Origin: Clytia hemisphaerica
Taxonomy: Eukaryota; Cnidaria; Hydrozoa; Leptothecata; Clytiidae
Direction of reading: 5' to 3'
Assembly (NCBI GenBank): GCA_902728285.1
Contig: CACVBU010001307.1
Coordinates: 1,080,787-1,144,786, forward strand
DNA: 64,000 nt
In this document: piece by piece, positions 24,381 through 35,729 of the stretch
Position numbering within the stretch: position 1 is the first letter of the stretch
Layout of the letters: every line of letters begins with the position of its first letter
The notes under the pieces: generated by a model
Seen by the model: the letters and a program-made list of their open reading frames with translations, nothing else
The model's database searches: none
Told to the model about the DNA's origin: nothing
Translations under genes and position numbers: made by a program

Positions 24381-26097
24381 TTAACAGTCTCTATAAATAC
24401 TAAACTTGCTTCTAACGCCTCCAGATTTGCACTCTGTTGATGTGCTTTTAAAGAATGTTATTAGTAACAAAGCCAAGAATATGAAAAATCCCAGTGCAAA
24501 ACGAGCAGCCTTTTCAGGTTTCACTGCATTGGAAATGGCGATTTTCCACTCATTTAATTGTTGGAGTTTGGAGTTTATCTGAAGGAAACACACTATTATT
24601 GTTGAGTGTAGGCTGGTAAAAGAATTCGTACATTCCATCCTAAAAAAGGGAATTAAACAAAAGCTTAGAAAATTGCCATAAAGAATTTAACTGTAGACCA
24701 GTCCATAAAAAACTCCCGCTGATTTAAATTGGTCATGAACTATCGAAGTTACCTGTTAACGTAACGCTCCAAAATTTGCTCAATAATCAAATTACTTTCT
24801 ATGTCACTGATTAGTTGATTTGGTAATAAGGCCGGTCTCCACTTTCGCGCGAAATGAGCAAAAACTTTTTAAAGTTTTTGTAAGGTCATTGGTCCGTTGA
24901 AAAATGAAGCAATTCCACTGGTCAACATTGACGTAACGGTTGAAAAAAGTTGAAGGCAACTTTTTTTTGTTCGCGCGAAACTTTTTTATGTCATAAATTT
25001 TTCTTCAGGCAAAAAAGGTTAAGAAAAAAACTGTCGCCCATTTCGCGTGAAAGTGGAGACAGAAAGTCTTGCAACTTGAAATTGTTTTGCGATTTGTGCC
25101 CGTTATAGGAAAAAAAGGGCGAAAAATATGAAATACGAATATCATTAAACTCACCCATCCGCCATTATCTTGTATCCAATCTTTCAGTCTCATCACGATA
25201 AATAACGTTGCCCAATCACAAATACGCCGTACTAAAATACTCCGCCCGTTCCGCGTACACTCCGCTGCTAGACTTCCAGAAAACGACAACAATGAAATGA
25301 TGAGCGGCCATGAAACTCCTCGCTTGAACAGATTCTCAGCAAACTCACTAAAATAAAATGAATGGGAATGGATATGCTAAAAATGCAACTTCGGCTATAA
25401 AGTGCAACCTATAAGAATATATGAATATTCTCGGATGTGTCTTTATTTCCTGTAATCTCCACCCGATTCAAACTCCGCCCTTAAATGTTTTTTTTTTGCT
25501 CCGTCTCCAGTTTAAAGAGAGTCAACACCTAAACAGCTCAATGTTTTTCAACGACATTTCACCTATATACCTTTGGTTAGACAATACTTTGACCAAGCTT
25601 ACATGCTACAGATCCCTTATACGAAACGAAATATTAGTTAGAAATGACTCAAAACAAACCACTAGAATTGTTCAATATAGTTTCAAAACAACAGGGGGGG
25701 GGGCAATAAATGTATGGGTGTGGTCTTTATAATGATGCTCACCTATACGTCCTGCATACAGTCCGTTCGTCTTGAACCGGTATGTTTAACTTGAATGTGA
25801 TTTCCGTATAGAGTTCCGGATGTGAAGAGACTATCAAATCAATCATATCTTTCACGCATTGCATTGTTTTCTCGGACGGCGTTTCGTAAAGTTTCGGACT
25901 TTTGATCGGAGAATGATCGATAGAGGCTTTTGTCATTCGATGACGAATCGCTTTATCGCATATCGTTCTGGTTAGTTCTTCTAAGACACAATTCGATTGT
26001 TTGATCCATAAAGAACGAGGCCCGAGTTTCGAACAACGATACAAATAAATCCAGAGTGTAGTTTGTGATTTCTTTGTGGCAACCATTTCTTCTGCTC
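24381..26097 (-). CDS. Bcl-2 family protein, Bok-like (three exons)
   Basis: Minus-strand exons: 26097-25743 (ATG at 26086-26084), 25347-25155, 24578-24381 (stop TAA). Splice sites are GT-AG and phases fit, giving 244 residues. By family knowledge these are regulators or effectors of mitochondrial outer-membrane permeabilisation. Visible parts: a BH3-like helix about 76-90 (CVKDMIDLIVSSH) followed by HPELYTEITFKLNIPVQDE, which lines up with the Bok region after BH3; BH1 about 121-142 (LFKRGVSWPLIISLL); BH2 ending WIQDNGGW at 172-179; and a tail anchor about 205-222 (ARFALGFFIFLALLLITFF). The intron directly after the BH2 Gly-Gly-Trp is the position conserved in animal BCL2 genes. The canonical NWGR of BH1 is SWPL here, and the small residue before the BH3 Asp is Ile. 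Bok-like is my best placement; Bak/Bax or an anti-apoptotic member cannot be excluded. A non-coding first exon may lie upstream. Confidence 0.88.
24835..25060. repeat. TIR repeat in intron 2 of the Bcl-2 family gene
   Basis: GTCTCCACTTTCGCGCGAAA at the left and TTTCGCGTGAAAGTGGAGAC at the right. Further GCGCGAAA words lie inside. Confidence 0.72.
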
Positions 26098-26199
26098 CTG
26101 AGAACGAACAAAAACATAAATTGTCAAAGTTTTTTCTTTTCACATCTTGAAAGTTGTTACTGAAATTAACTACGAGACGTGTAAAGCATTGCAAAAAGG

Positions 26200-29170
26200 T
26201 TCAGACAGGAGCCAAAAACAGTTTTTCCTAAGTTTATATTAGATTTAGAGCAAGGCTTTTCTCCATGAAAAGATGTTTTGATATTTTCCTAAATGTTTTC
26301 GTAGTCGACAATGAAATAATGGAAATCACTGAAATACAAGCTATTTTATTATAATATTCGTTTCGCTACATATACAGCACATGCTAGGGCCACGCCCAAA
26401 GGTTCAACCATGCCCAAATTTTTATCACCTAATAAATAAAGAATCTTGAAAAGAAGACTCCCTAAGTTCCCATTGTTTAATTGTACATTTTAACTACGTC
26501 AAAGCACATGAGAAAAGTAAAAGAAAAACAATCAAAACTAAAACAAACCAAAGTCAAACACTAGAGAAAAAGATCTACGACTGGCACATGCTTCACGCAA
26601 TTATCGATATAATTAGTGATCCAGTATACAGTTCTTCCGGGTCAATTGTATAATTGTTGATTAGAGTAATTTAACTTTCCTGATTTCGTGGGGTACCAAA
26701 TATCAAAATCATTTACTCAAACGTTATATGGACGTCATGGAGATAAAGTCAATTGGTTCCCTCACTGATTGATTGTGGGAGCGATTCCCGCCCAATGACA
26801 AACATTTTCACAACATCAGATTTCAAAATTCTCTTTGTTAAGCATTCAAGATTAAAGAGCTGTAAGCAGGGTTATTCCCTAAACCTCTTTTTCAAACAAA
26901 AAGTTGAGGAATAGAAAATCTAATTCAAAATATGTTTTACAAGTTCCTTAATTTTCATGGCGTTGTAACTCCAATACTTATTCTAAGTATTCGACGTACG
27001 GTAGATCTTTCAAAAATATAAAAGTTTACCCGTTGAAATAGTGCAAGCTTCTACCAAGATTCGATCCTAGTGACCATTTTGAACATGTAACCAATCTTTT
27101 CGCATAAAAATAATTCGTACCTTAGTAAAAATGTCTTTTCTATTTCATCTGTCCCTTCAAGAGGAACCACGAGATATCGTTTGGCTTGCTTGATTTAGAA
27201 CAGCACGACTGAGTGCATATTATAGAGTTCCTTATGGAACATGGAAGCCTTTAAATAGATTTAATGTACTTTCACGATCTCTAATGTGCTGGTACCTTTG
27301 TTAAATGGTTTCCATCATGAAATCCATTTCCCTTTAACTATTTTCAACAAAAAAACACTTAAGATTACAAGCCAAAGTTTTATCAAATTAAGAGAAGATT
27401 TAGGCGGAAGACAAACGCTGTTAGCAAACATTTCTAGAAAATACTATGGTTTTGTTACACGCTTTTTTTTATAAGAATGGTGTAAATCCATTTCATCATG
27501 GATATTCTTAACTTTTTTGGGAAATCATCCTAAAATATTCTTACAGCATTCTTAGGTTATAGGATCCCAATTCAGACTAGATTTAACATTTAGTACATAC
27601 TTCTCAACCATAAAATGGCAATTTTGGGAAAGAAATAAGCCTTACTTGGCGTCTTGGGGGTAATTGACAATTTATAATCGAAAATGCTCTAAAAATGGCA
27701 TTCTTAGCCTGAGTAGCAAACTTCCATGATGGTGATATTCTTAGCATTATTCTTAGTTTTTTGGCCATTTTCATATTGGACATTCTTATAAAGTGTAGGT
27801 ATTCTTATATAAAAAGCGTGTTTTGTAGAATTTTTCGAGTTCTGCTAAAATTTGAACATTGAACATTGAACATTTATCATACCGTTGAGTTTAAAAGTTC
27901 AGAACTCCAAGGGGCTTCAAGTTCGGTCAACTCTCTTCTATTCCGCGAGTCTCTTTAATTGATCGAATCTTTTTAAAATTCGAGCTAAAACGTCGGTCCC
28001 TTTCAGCAGGAAAGTATTTCGAAGATCTCTATAATTCGAAAAAGATGTTCTGTCCCTTGAAAATCGAAATAGAGAGGTCGACTGTACTAATTTCTTTCAT
28101 ACCAAGACTTCATATAAATAAACAAGACGAAGACGAATAAACCATATGTTCTTACTTCGAAGATTGAAATTTCGTAAACGATATTTTTTGCGTTTCTGTC
28201 GAAGGAATATTTCTTCGTCCATTTTTTTCTTCTTCCGTCAACTCGGTAAAATTTAATTTCGGATTTCAAGTTTCAATCTTTAAGATTGTTCGGATTTCCT
28301 TATTCAGAAATGCAAATAATGAATATAATCGATTCAATAAATATTTTTTGAAGTGCCAAAGCCAAGTAAAATCAAAATCAATAAACGTTGAGTGTAGGAT
28401 AAACCTTCCGATATCAAGAATAAAATGGTTATATTCATTCAGTATTTTATAACTGACAACTGTGAGATCCTAGCTATAGATATCATCTTTGATACTCGGA
28501 AAAGAATGATAAATAAAATTCACAAAAATAAGAAAAAAGTGACAGTTCCTTATATGAATTTAAGTTATTTTGTCTTCTCTTTGAATCGGAACGAAAAAAT
28601 TATTCTTCCTCTCAAAAAAAAAATTTCCTTTCTTTCCTCCTACGGATCTTTCATTTGAAAACTACCACGTTAAATTCTCCTTTACGACTAGTAAAACTGC
28701 ATAAAGAACATTATACAAAATAAAATTTTCCTTTCAGTATATATGTATAACTTCTCTCATTTTAAAAAGAGACGTTCTGCTACCAGGCTACCCACTGGTT
28801 GCCTGGCTATAATGTCTACACAAAAACGAAATGATTTTCTTCCTCTCACGACCTATTAAAAGCATTTTTAACACGTGAAATCTTACACAAACGTTACCGA
28901 CGTATAATCAGATGGCGTAAGTTAATCCTAAAAATTGAAAAATAAAGAGAAGAGGAAAAACTTGAAATTTCTCACAGTAAATAAAATTTTCTCAGCTTTA
29001 ATTGTCATCAAATAATGAAAATGGGAAAAAAAGAATCGCCGTTAAAAATGTCTTCAGGCTGTTGCATTTCTCAAAGAAAACTGCTCTAGATTGAGAGAGA
29101 AAAAGCTGAACCCTTGACGATTAAAATTATGCCTTCATTTTCTTTCAGCGAGATTCTAATGGAGATTAGA
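26200..29170. other. Mostly non-coding; one weak exon candidate
   Basis: Apart from the 27.4 kb element there is little structure. A minus-strand Lys/Arg-rich frame at 28270-28150 ends in a good donor (CTTCGAA/GTAAGA) but has no recognised relative or partner exon. Confidence 0.4.
27457..27821. mobile_element. ACACGCTTTTTT-ended element, word ATTCTTA
   Basis: Ends ACACGCTTTTTTTTATAAG and CTTATATAAAAAGCGTGT. ATTCTTA recurs about nine times inside. Confidence 0.75.
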
Positions 29171-29177
29171 ATGCAAC

Positions 29178-32100
29178 TTAATTTAAAATATAAACATTAG
29201 GAACTTCGGCGAATAAAAACACCAACGTTATCATTATAACTACGGAAGAGACGATAATTATCCAGTCGAATGGTTGTTGGTGAAATAAATTAGCGCTAGA
29301 ATAAATGAGACTGCAGCTATAAAATAGCCATGAAATGATTTCCTCTTTATTACAAAGTCTCTTAGTTATTCTAAAAATCTTTCTTGATTACCGTCGGATT
29401 TGAGAAATACACCAAGCGAATTTAATTTTGCAAGAGTGCCTTCTCAAAAACTCAAAACGTCCCGAATCTCATCATCAAAAACCCTTCTTACCCGGAGTTA
29501 TTGTGGAGACAGTGGGGGGTAAATAAGGGTAAATCGCTCGTTTTTCTATTACTTAGTCTTGCATCATTTAACATGGAGGACTAAATGAAGTCTACCGACT
29601 TACCAGGATGGCAAGCTGTGTCTCTGGTCTAATCAGAAAAACATTACGTAGACCATGAAACCGTAAAAAAAATTGACGATCTCTTTTTATCAATTAAAAA
29701 AGATGTTCCGATTTCAATCCATTGCAGTAATTTGAGGACTAAAAAAATAGAACTAACCTTTGAAACGTCCTCACGAATACCACAGCCAAGCTCTCTGACT
29801 TTCTATCATTCTCATAAAGTAACAAAACAAAGACATTTTAATATGGAAACTTGACTTGTATCTACCGCGAGGCACATTAAAAAACATTAAAAAACTTTAA
29901 TTGCTTTCGCTACACGAGGCAATTCCTCAGAGTTTCGAGTTTCTAGTTGTCAAAACAATTAGACAGCTCAAGCCAAGGCTTTCCTTTTGAATTTTACACT
30001 CAAGGCAATGTATATTATGATGACTACATATACTTATACCCAATGATAAACGTAAAGGTTTTTACCCTTTGCCTTGGATTACCAGTCCAAACAAAAAATA
30101 ACAGGCTGAAACACGATGGGTATTGATATTCTCCCATACTTTTATGTCTGGGAATTTAAGTTATTTTGTCAGAAAATTCAGTGGAGATGGAAAAAATAGC
30201 ACAATATTTTGCAACGAGAATCGGTTTATTTGATTATTTTCAGTGAGAACATAAATTGGAGGATAATTTTCAACCGGGACGATATTTTGGTCAATCTTTC
30301 CAGTTGGAAGGGTTCCCAGTGGGTTCTGTGAGAAGGGGGTGTTTAGAGCCTATCTTCTTTAATAGGACTCGGTTTGAAAACTTATTAAGAAGCAAAAATA
30401 AAGCTTCCGGCTTACAGATACATCCAAGAGACAAAGACAAAGTAATATTTCTTACCGACATCAAAATCTATCCAAACCAAAACAGTCCGTCAGAATTGTA
30501 CAAAAAAATTATCAAAAAAATATGAAAACAGTATATAATATTTTACAAAGTCAATAACATCAATATGTAACATCTAATGATAGCAAATAAGATTGCATTC
30601 TCGCTTTTGTTTCAAACTTAACAACATTTCAGACGTATTTACAAGAATTTTTAAGAGGAAAATAGATATGAGGGGATTTCGTCATAGGTATCGACTTTAT
30701 CGTTTAATTCGTAATGTGTTTTGATTGAATAATCTACCTTATTTAAGAGTTATCACTACATGAACGAACGAAGGTTTAAAAAACAAAGTGTATACTTGGC
30801 ATGCTTTAAATAATGCAGTTATCAAAGTTCGAAAGCAGCCGGTGGTGAGGCGACCTTTTTTCCGATGTGCTCTAAGAGTATGCTTCAGCTAAAAAAATTT
30901 AATCTGTTCCAGGCCCAGCGGAACGACTGTTAAAGTGGGGAAGCTGAAGTCTCCCCAGTCTCCCCGCTTCCGCCGGGCTTCTGTACTATAAAATATTCGT
31001 AAATCAATCTGCTAGAAATGATGATGTTTTCTGACGAGACAGGGGTATAATCAAGGTCATCTAACATTTTCTTGTCTAGGTAAACCTAGAGAGCTTAAGA
31101 GCGCATCTTTTAAGAAGACAGGGTTATGATTAAAAGAGAATATTGATGTGAGCTTGTTGCCTAGTAACCCTAGAGAGCAGTTTCAAAACACATCTTTCGT
31201 GAAAAAACAAAAAACAAAACCAAATATCTTACAAGTATATCTCGGTAAAAAGTTTTTCCTAGATTGGGCTCTTCCAGAAAAATTTTTTACATGGGGAGTG
31301 GAGGATATAACAATTTTTAGTGATTTACCCCCGTACAGGGTGACTTTTGGCCCCCCGGACAATAGGTTTTACCCCCCGGACAAGCATCTGCTGACCCCCC
31401 GGAGACACCAAATTACCCCCGGACAGAGCAAATTTACACCCCGGACAATATATCCTCCACCCCCCATGTAAAATTTTTTTCTGGAAGAGCCCATTTCAGA
31501 ACGCATCCAACTATAGGGTAAGTTTAGGGAGACAAATAATGCAATAAAGGTTTCCTAGAGATCAGAGCACATCAATTAAATAAGAAAGGTCGCAAAGTTC
31601 GGTCTCCTGTAGAAGATAAGAATACATATTTCTAAAAAATCGCTTCGTCGGCTACTTCTGAAAATTTACGGATCCTAAGCTAGATCTTGTAAATTAGAAT
31701 TCTAAAATTGAAAAGAAAATTAAAAGTAAAATCGTCAAAATTTACGAAATTTAATTTTACTTTTCTAAGCGTCGATTTTTTTAATATTTTGGCATACATG
31801 TTCCACGTTACAAATTTTCACTCAAAAATCTATTCAACCAAAATGGAGAAATAAATATATTTCTATTCTACCTCTCAAAACATTGAAGAACTTCTCAAAG
31901 CAGGAAAAGAGGAAGAAATGATGTCCAGTCTATAGAAGTTTTTTTCTGAATCTGTAACAATCTTTAAATCGGTTAGAAAAAAAGTTGACGAAAAGCCACA
32001 AGAATTCTTTTCCCATACTCGGAAATGAAGAAAAGTATTGAAAATATTAATATAAACAGATATAAATATCAAAACTTTGGACGGTCTTAAAGGATGACAT

Positions 32101-33004
32101 TTTAAGACTCCAGTTTGAAATTCTTTTGATTAACTTTGGTCTATGATGAGATCTTTCTGATGTGGTAAGGTCAGAAAGGTCAGTGTTAACGCTATTCGAT
32201 AAATTAACTACAGTTTCAACGACTTTCTTGAAAAAATAGCTTTCAGCCTTCAGCGGTCTAGCCTATTTACCGACTTTTTAATTAAAATGTAAAAGCTCGG
32301 AACCACCTCTTTCCTACAAAATAACTTTTTTCTGAACGTCGAAGTTTAGATTTCCAATTCAGTACGATGAAAAAAAAGTGAATTGAAGAGTCTGTCTTTC
32401 CAAAACAAATTTAAATTAGGGATACACCCCCTTCTCACAGACCCACTGGGAACCCTTCCCACTGGAAAAATTGGCCAAAATATCGTCCCCAGTGGAAAAT
32501 TATACTCTCATTTTTGTCCCTGCTGGAAATAATCAGATAAGCAAATCCTCACTGCAAAATATTGTGCTATTTTTTCCATCCTCACTGAATTTTCTGGCTA
32601 GTATTTTAAAACAATGGAATTCAAATCCCCAGCCATAAAAAACATGGGAATGTCAATCTTCATCAAGTTTCAGTCCGTTATTTTTTACCCCCACTGGCTG
32701 ATAAAATCCCATCGGGTCTCAAAATGCTCAAGTTTGTAGCTGGCGTATGATAGAAAGATATTTTACAAGGTTACTTTGAAACTTTCTAAAAGTGTCATCA
32801 ACCCTTAGTGGCACATTGTCAATGAAATCGACGCTATTCTAACTTTAATGAATTTTTTAATAAAGCGTTCTTGTAATTTACTTACGCAATCTTAGCATAC
32901 AACATCAAAACAGCAATAAAGTAATAATTCCAAAGTAGCTTCCTAATTTCAATTTCACCAAAGTCAAAGTCAAAGCCAACGCTGTCTAGATCAATGTCGA
33001 TGTA
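29178..33004 (-). CDS. Probable multi-pass membrane protein, unidentified; 5' part uncertain
   Basis: I do not recognise this protein. Supported minus-strand exon candidates are 33004-32886 (acidic stretch YIDIDLDSVGFDFDFG, then a membrane segment LLWNYYFIAVLMLYAKIA), 29802-29758, a 25-nt mini-exon 29628-29604, and a terminal exon from about 29370 or 29378 to a TAA at 29180-29178. The terminal exon encodes two hydrophobic helices (IISWLFYSCSLIYSSANLF, then DWIIIVSSVVIMITLVFLF) and ends NVYILN. Donors are good (GTAAGT, GTTAGT, GTAAGT). The first three exons chain in phase. The last joins in phase only if the weaker acceptor at 29378 is used, so an exon may be missing. A 2.5-kb inverted-repeat element fills the large intron. 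A possible upstream first exon, 34873-34771 (MLRSFEQIRNTRKIGSLDIK, acidic tail, donor GTCAGT), could belong to it. Function unknown. Confidence 0.4.
30155..32620. mobile_element. Large fold-back structure with about 190-bp inverted arms
   Basis: The left arm, about 30160-30345 (AAAATTCAGTGGAGATGG to TGTGAGAAGGGGGTG), pairs with the right arm, about 32420-32610, in inverse orientation with moderate divergence. About 2.1 kb lies between them, including the copy B element. It could be one non-autonomous fold-back element or two inverted copies of one repeat. Confidence 0.65.
31266..31490. mobile_element. GGGCTCTTCC-TIR element inserted at ATT, copy B
   Basis: It has the same terminal blocks as the copy at 43 kb and is also flanked by ATT on both sides. 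The interior repeats TACCCCCCGGACAA-like words. It lies between the arms of a larger inverted repeat. Confidence 0.78.
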
Positions 33005-33392
33005 CTGAATCAATTTTCAAAAAAAAGTTAGATTGTATTTAAAAATCATTGTAAAACCTTTGATATTTCTTGGCAAGCTCTGTAGAACATTTCTCATAAA
33101 AAAACATCTATCATGCTAAAAGTGGATATCTTATGTAAAATTCAAGCCTCTTTTAAGGAAGGAAAGTTTATTTTTGAGATGAGTATCATTCAGATTAGAC
33201 AGATCATCTTCTGAGGATAGAAGTATTTTCCCATGAGGAGTAATAATCTCTCAATGACGTAATGCTTCACACGAATGATGTAATGTTTCAAATTATATCT
33301 CTTGATGATAACTTCCAAATGCTTTTAGACATTAAACTCTTATATTGTAAGCGTCAGTTAGGTTCGAATTGTTCTATTGTTCTTACCCTGTT

Positions 33393-33731
33393 ACTCTTGT
33401 CTCCCGAATAGACACCCCCCCCGCTAATTGTTAAGAGGAAAAAAAATCCACCCTCCCCCGTTCTTATTCTAAACCCCCCCCCCCCCCCCCGCTAGTTAAA
33501 TTCGAATAATTCAATATTTCATTACAGTGTAGATAAATCTTAAACTTTTGTTCATTTGTTAAAGTTTCTTTTTTTTGTTGAAATTGATATCAGTTAAAAA
33601 GAATTCTGTCTTCAAATTACAAAAAGAAACCCCCTCTTATTCCACCCCCCCGCTTATTAGAATTTAGAAAATTTTCCTACCCCCTGCTTATTCGGACACC
33701 CCCCCCCCCCGTGTATTCGGGAGACAAGAGT
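33393..33731. mobile_element. Short inverted-end element with C-run/GCTTATT words
   Basis: Ends ACTCTTGTCTCCCGAATA and its inverse. The interior has five or so C-homopolymer runs, each followed by GCTAATT, GCTAGTT or GCTTATT. Confidence 0.65.
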
Positions 33732-34430
33732 ATATTTTTAGGGCAAAAATGAGTTTTTTTGAAATTTTTGGCCATTTTTACTCCCCAACAATTCGAGGTT
33801 TAAGGTTTTTCTTAAATTAATCTTATTTTTAGCAATTTTGAGCCTTGTTGTTCTCATGAAATTTTGTATAAGTGTAAACCCTTCAAATTCGAGTACCAAG
33901 GTTCATATATTCGGCTTTTCCAAGCAGTTCGTATTTCAGTGACGTAACAACTGATACCGAGCAAAAATCAATCAAACCCAAGGAACAGGATATACATTTT
34001 TGATATTTTGATTTAATGTGTAAGAGGCAACAATTTAAACAAACAAAAAGTTCCAAAGAAAAATTATTGTTAACAATGTCTTGTCGCTTCAACAAATAGA
34101 TGCTCATATACAGTCAATGTTCTATAACTCGAACCTCTATAATTCGAATCTTTCTAACGGTTGTAGTCCCTTCAGCTTGGCTAAATGCATAAAACATCTA
34201 ATTCGAGCGTTTCTCTAAATTCCTGATAAATTTGTTGTTGTTAATTAATTTGTTGTTAATTTATTTGTCAACACAGGTCAAGTTCTATATACAAAACTAT
34301 TTCATATATATTGGTAGTAAAAACTGATATGGACCTGCAGGCTAAGAAACTAAAAAGTAAAACCGCTGCGAAGGCAAAATGTATTTATGCAAGACTAAGG
34401 AGTTAGGCTAGGTTAAAAGTATTTCACATT

Positions 34431-34711
34431 ACATGTTTTTTCTTTTATAAGCATTGCACTTATAAGCATATCTAGGCTCAGATATGGGGAAAAATTAAGC
34501 ATATGACAAGCATTACTTGAGCCTACGAAAAATGTTTTTTTCCTGATTTTGGCTTTTTTTGGCTGGAATTTTACGGATTTTCAGTTTTTCCCTATTTATG
34601 CTTTAGATTTAAGCATCCCCTCAAGCAATTTTCAGCCTTATCGAGCTTTCGACCTAAGCATCTCTGAGCCTGTTTTCGGATTTTTGTATGCTTATATAAA
34701 AAAAAAACATT
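34431..34711. mobile_element. ACATGTTTTTT-ended element, word AAGCAT
   Basis: The left end is ACATGTTTTTTCTTTTATAA and the right end TATGCTTATATAAAAAAAA. AAGCAT or ATGCTT recurs about eight times with GAGCCT or AGGCTCAG motifs. Confidence 0.72.
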
Positions 34712-35484
34712 TATATCATCAGAAGAAAGTTTTCTATTTTTTACTAGAAATGAATGAATAAAACACTGACCTGAACCTAAATCGTCCTCATCTGAATTTG
34801 ACGAGTGAACATCCTTTATATCCAGACTTCCAATCTTACGTGTGTTTCGTATTTGTTCAAAACTTCGAAGCATGATAATTTAAGCAGGTCATAAAATTGT
34901 ATAAACAAACAATGATGCTTCTTTAACGATGAATATTTATACTATAAAAATTAGTCCTTTGAATAAACTTTCGATTATTTTTAATACCACAACAGCTCTA
35001 GTTTTAAAAGGTTTTTTAATATTATTGAAATCTAAAAGTTAAAGTGTAGCCAAAATTTGAGGCTTCCAATTTTGAAAGTATATTTTGCAAAAAAGCATTC
35101 ATAAACTGCTCTGGTGTTTTGATTATAAACAGTGAATCTCTCTCGACACGATAATAAAAATATAAGAATATCAGCACAAAGTACAGTATAGAGGTGAATT
35201 ATCCAAAATACATTGACATCCTTTTGATTGAAAAAAGAAGTAATTTGCAAAGAGATTATAACAAAAAAAAATGACATGGAGCTTTGGCTATTATGAAGCG
35301 AATTAATAGATTGACAATGTTGTGTGGGCTGCTACATAATGAACAACAATAAGCCCCATCATCATGTGTTAATTATTATCACCATCCCCCACTATTCGCA
35401 AATTTACGAGAAATTATTACCTTTAAACTAAACAATGGAACTGAAGCATTGTAATTTGTCTAGCTTTGATGGCAGTAGCGTCTT

Positions 35485-35728
35485 GTATAAACGCTTTTTT
35501 ATAAGAACAAACTATATAAGAACATAAGGCTTCGATGGCCAAAATGTTAAGAACAAATTAAGAACATTTCAAGGCTTTGGGGATTCAAAACACCCGATTT
35601 CTTAGAAAAGCGCACAAAATGGCGAAAATAAGAACATATTAAGAACATTTTTAGGCTTAAATCTAAAAAAGTTAAGAACGTCCGAAGGCTTTAAAATTGT
35701 TGGATGTTATTATAAAAAAAACTTGTAC
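35485..35728. mobile_element. ACGCTTTTTT-ended element, word AAGAACAT
   Basis: Left end GTATAAACGCTTTTTTATAA, right end TTATAAAAAAAACTTGTAC. AAGAACAT-like words recur about six times with AAGGCTT motifs. Confidence 0.72.
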
Positions 35729-35729
35729 G

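Noticed and set aside
33100..33210. Minus-strand stretch after acceptor at 33210 encoding EDDLSNLNDTHLKNKLSFLKR
   Set aside because: It joins in phase to the 34.8 kb candidate exon, but no GT donor exists before a stop, so it is not supported as an internal exon.
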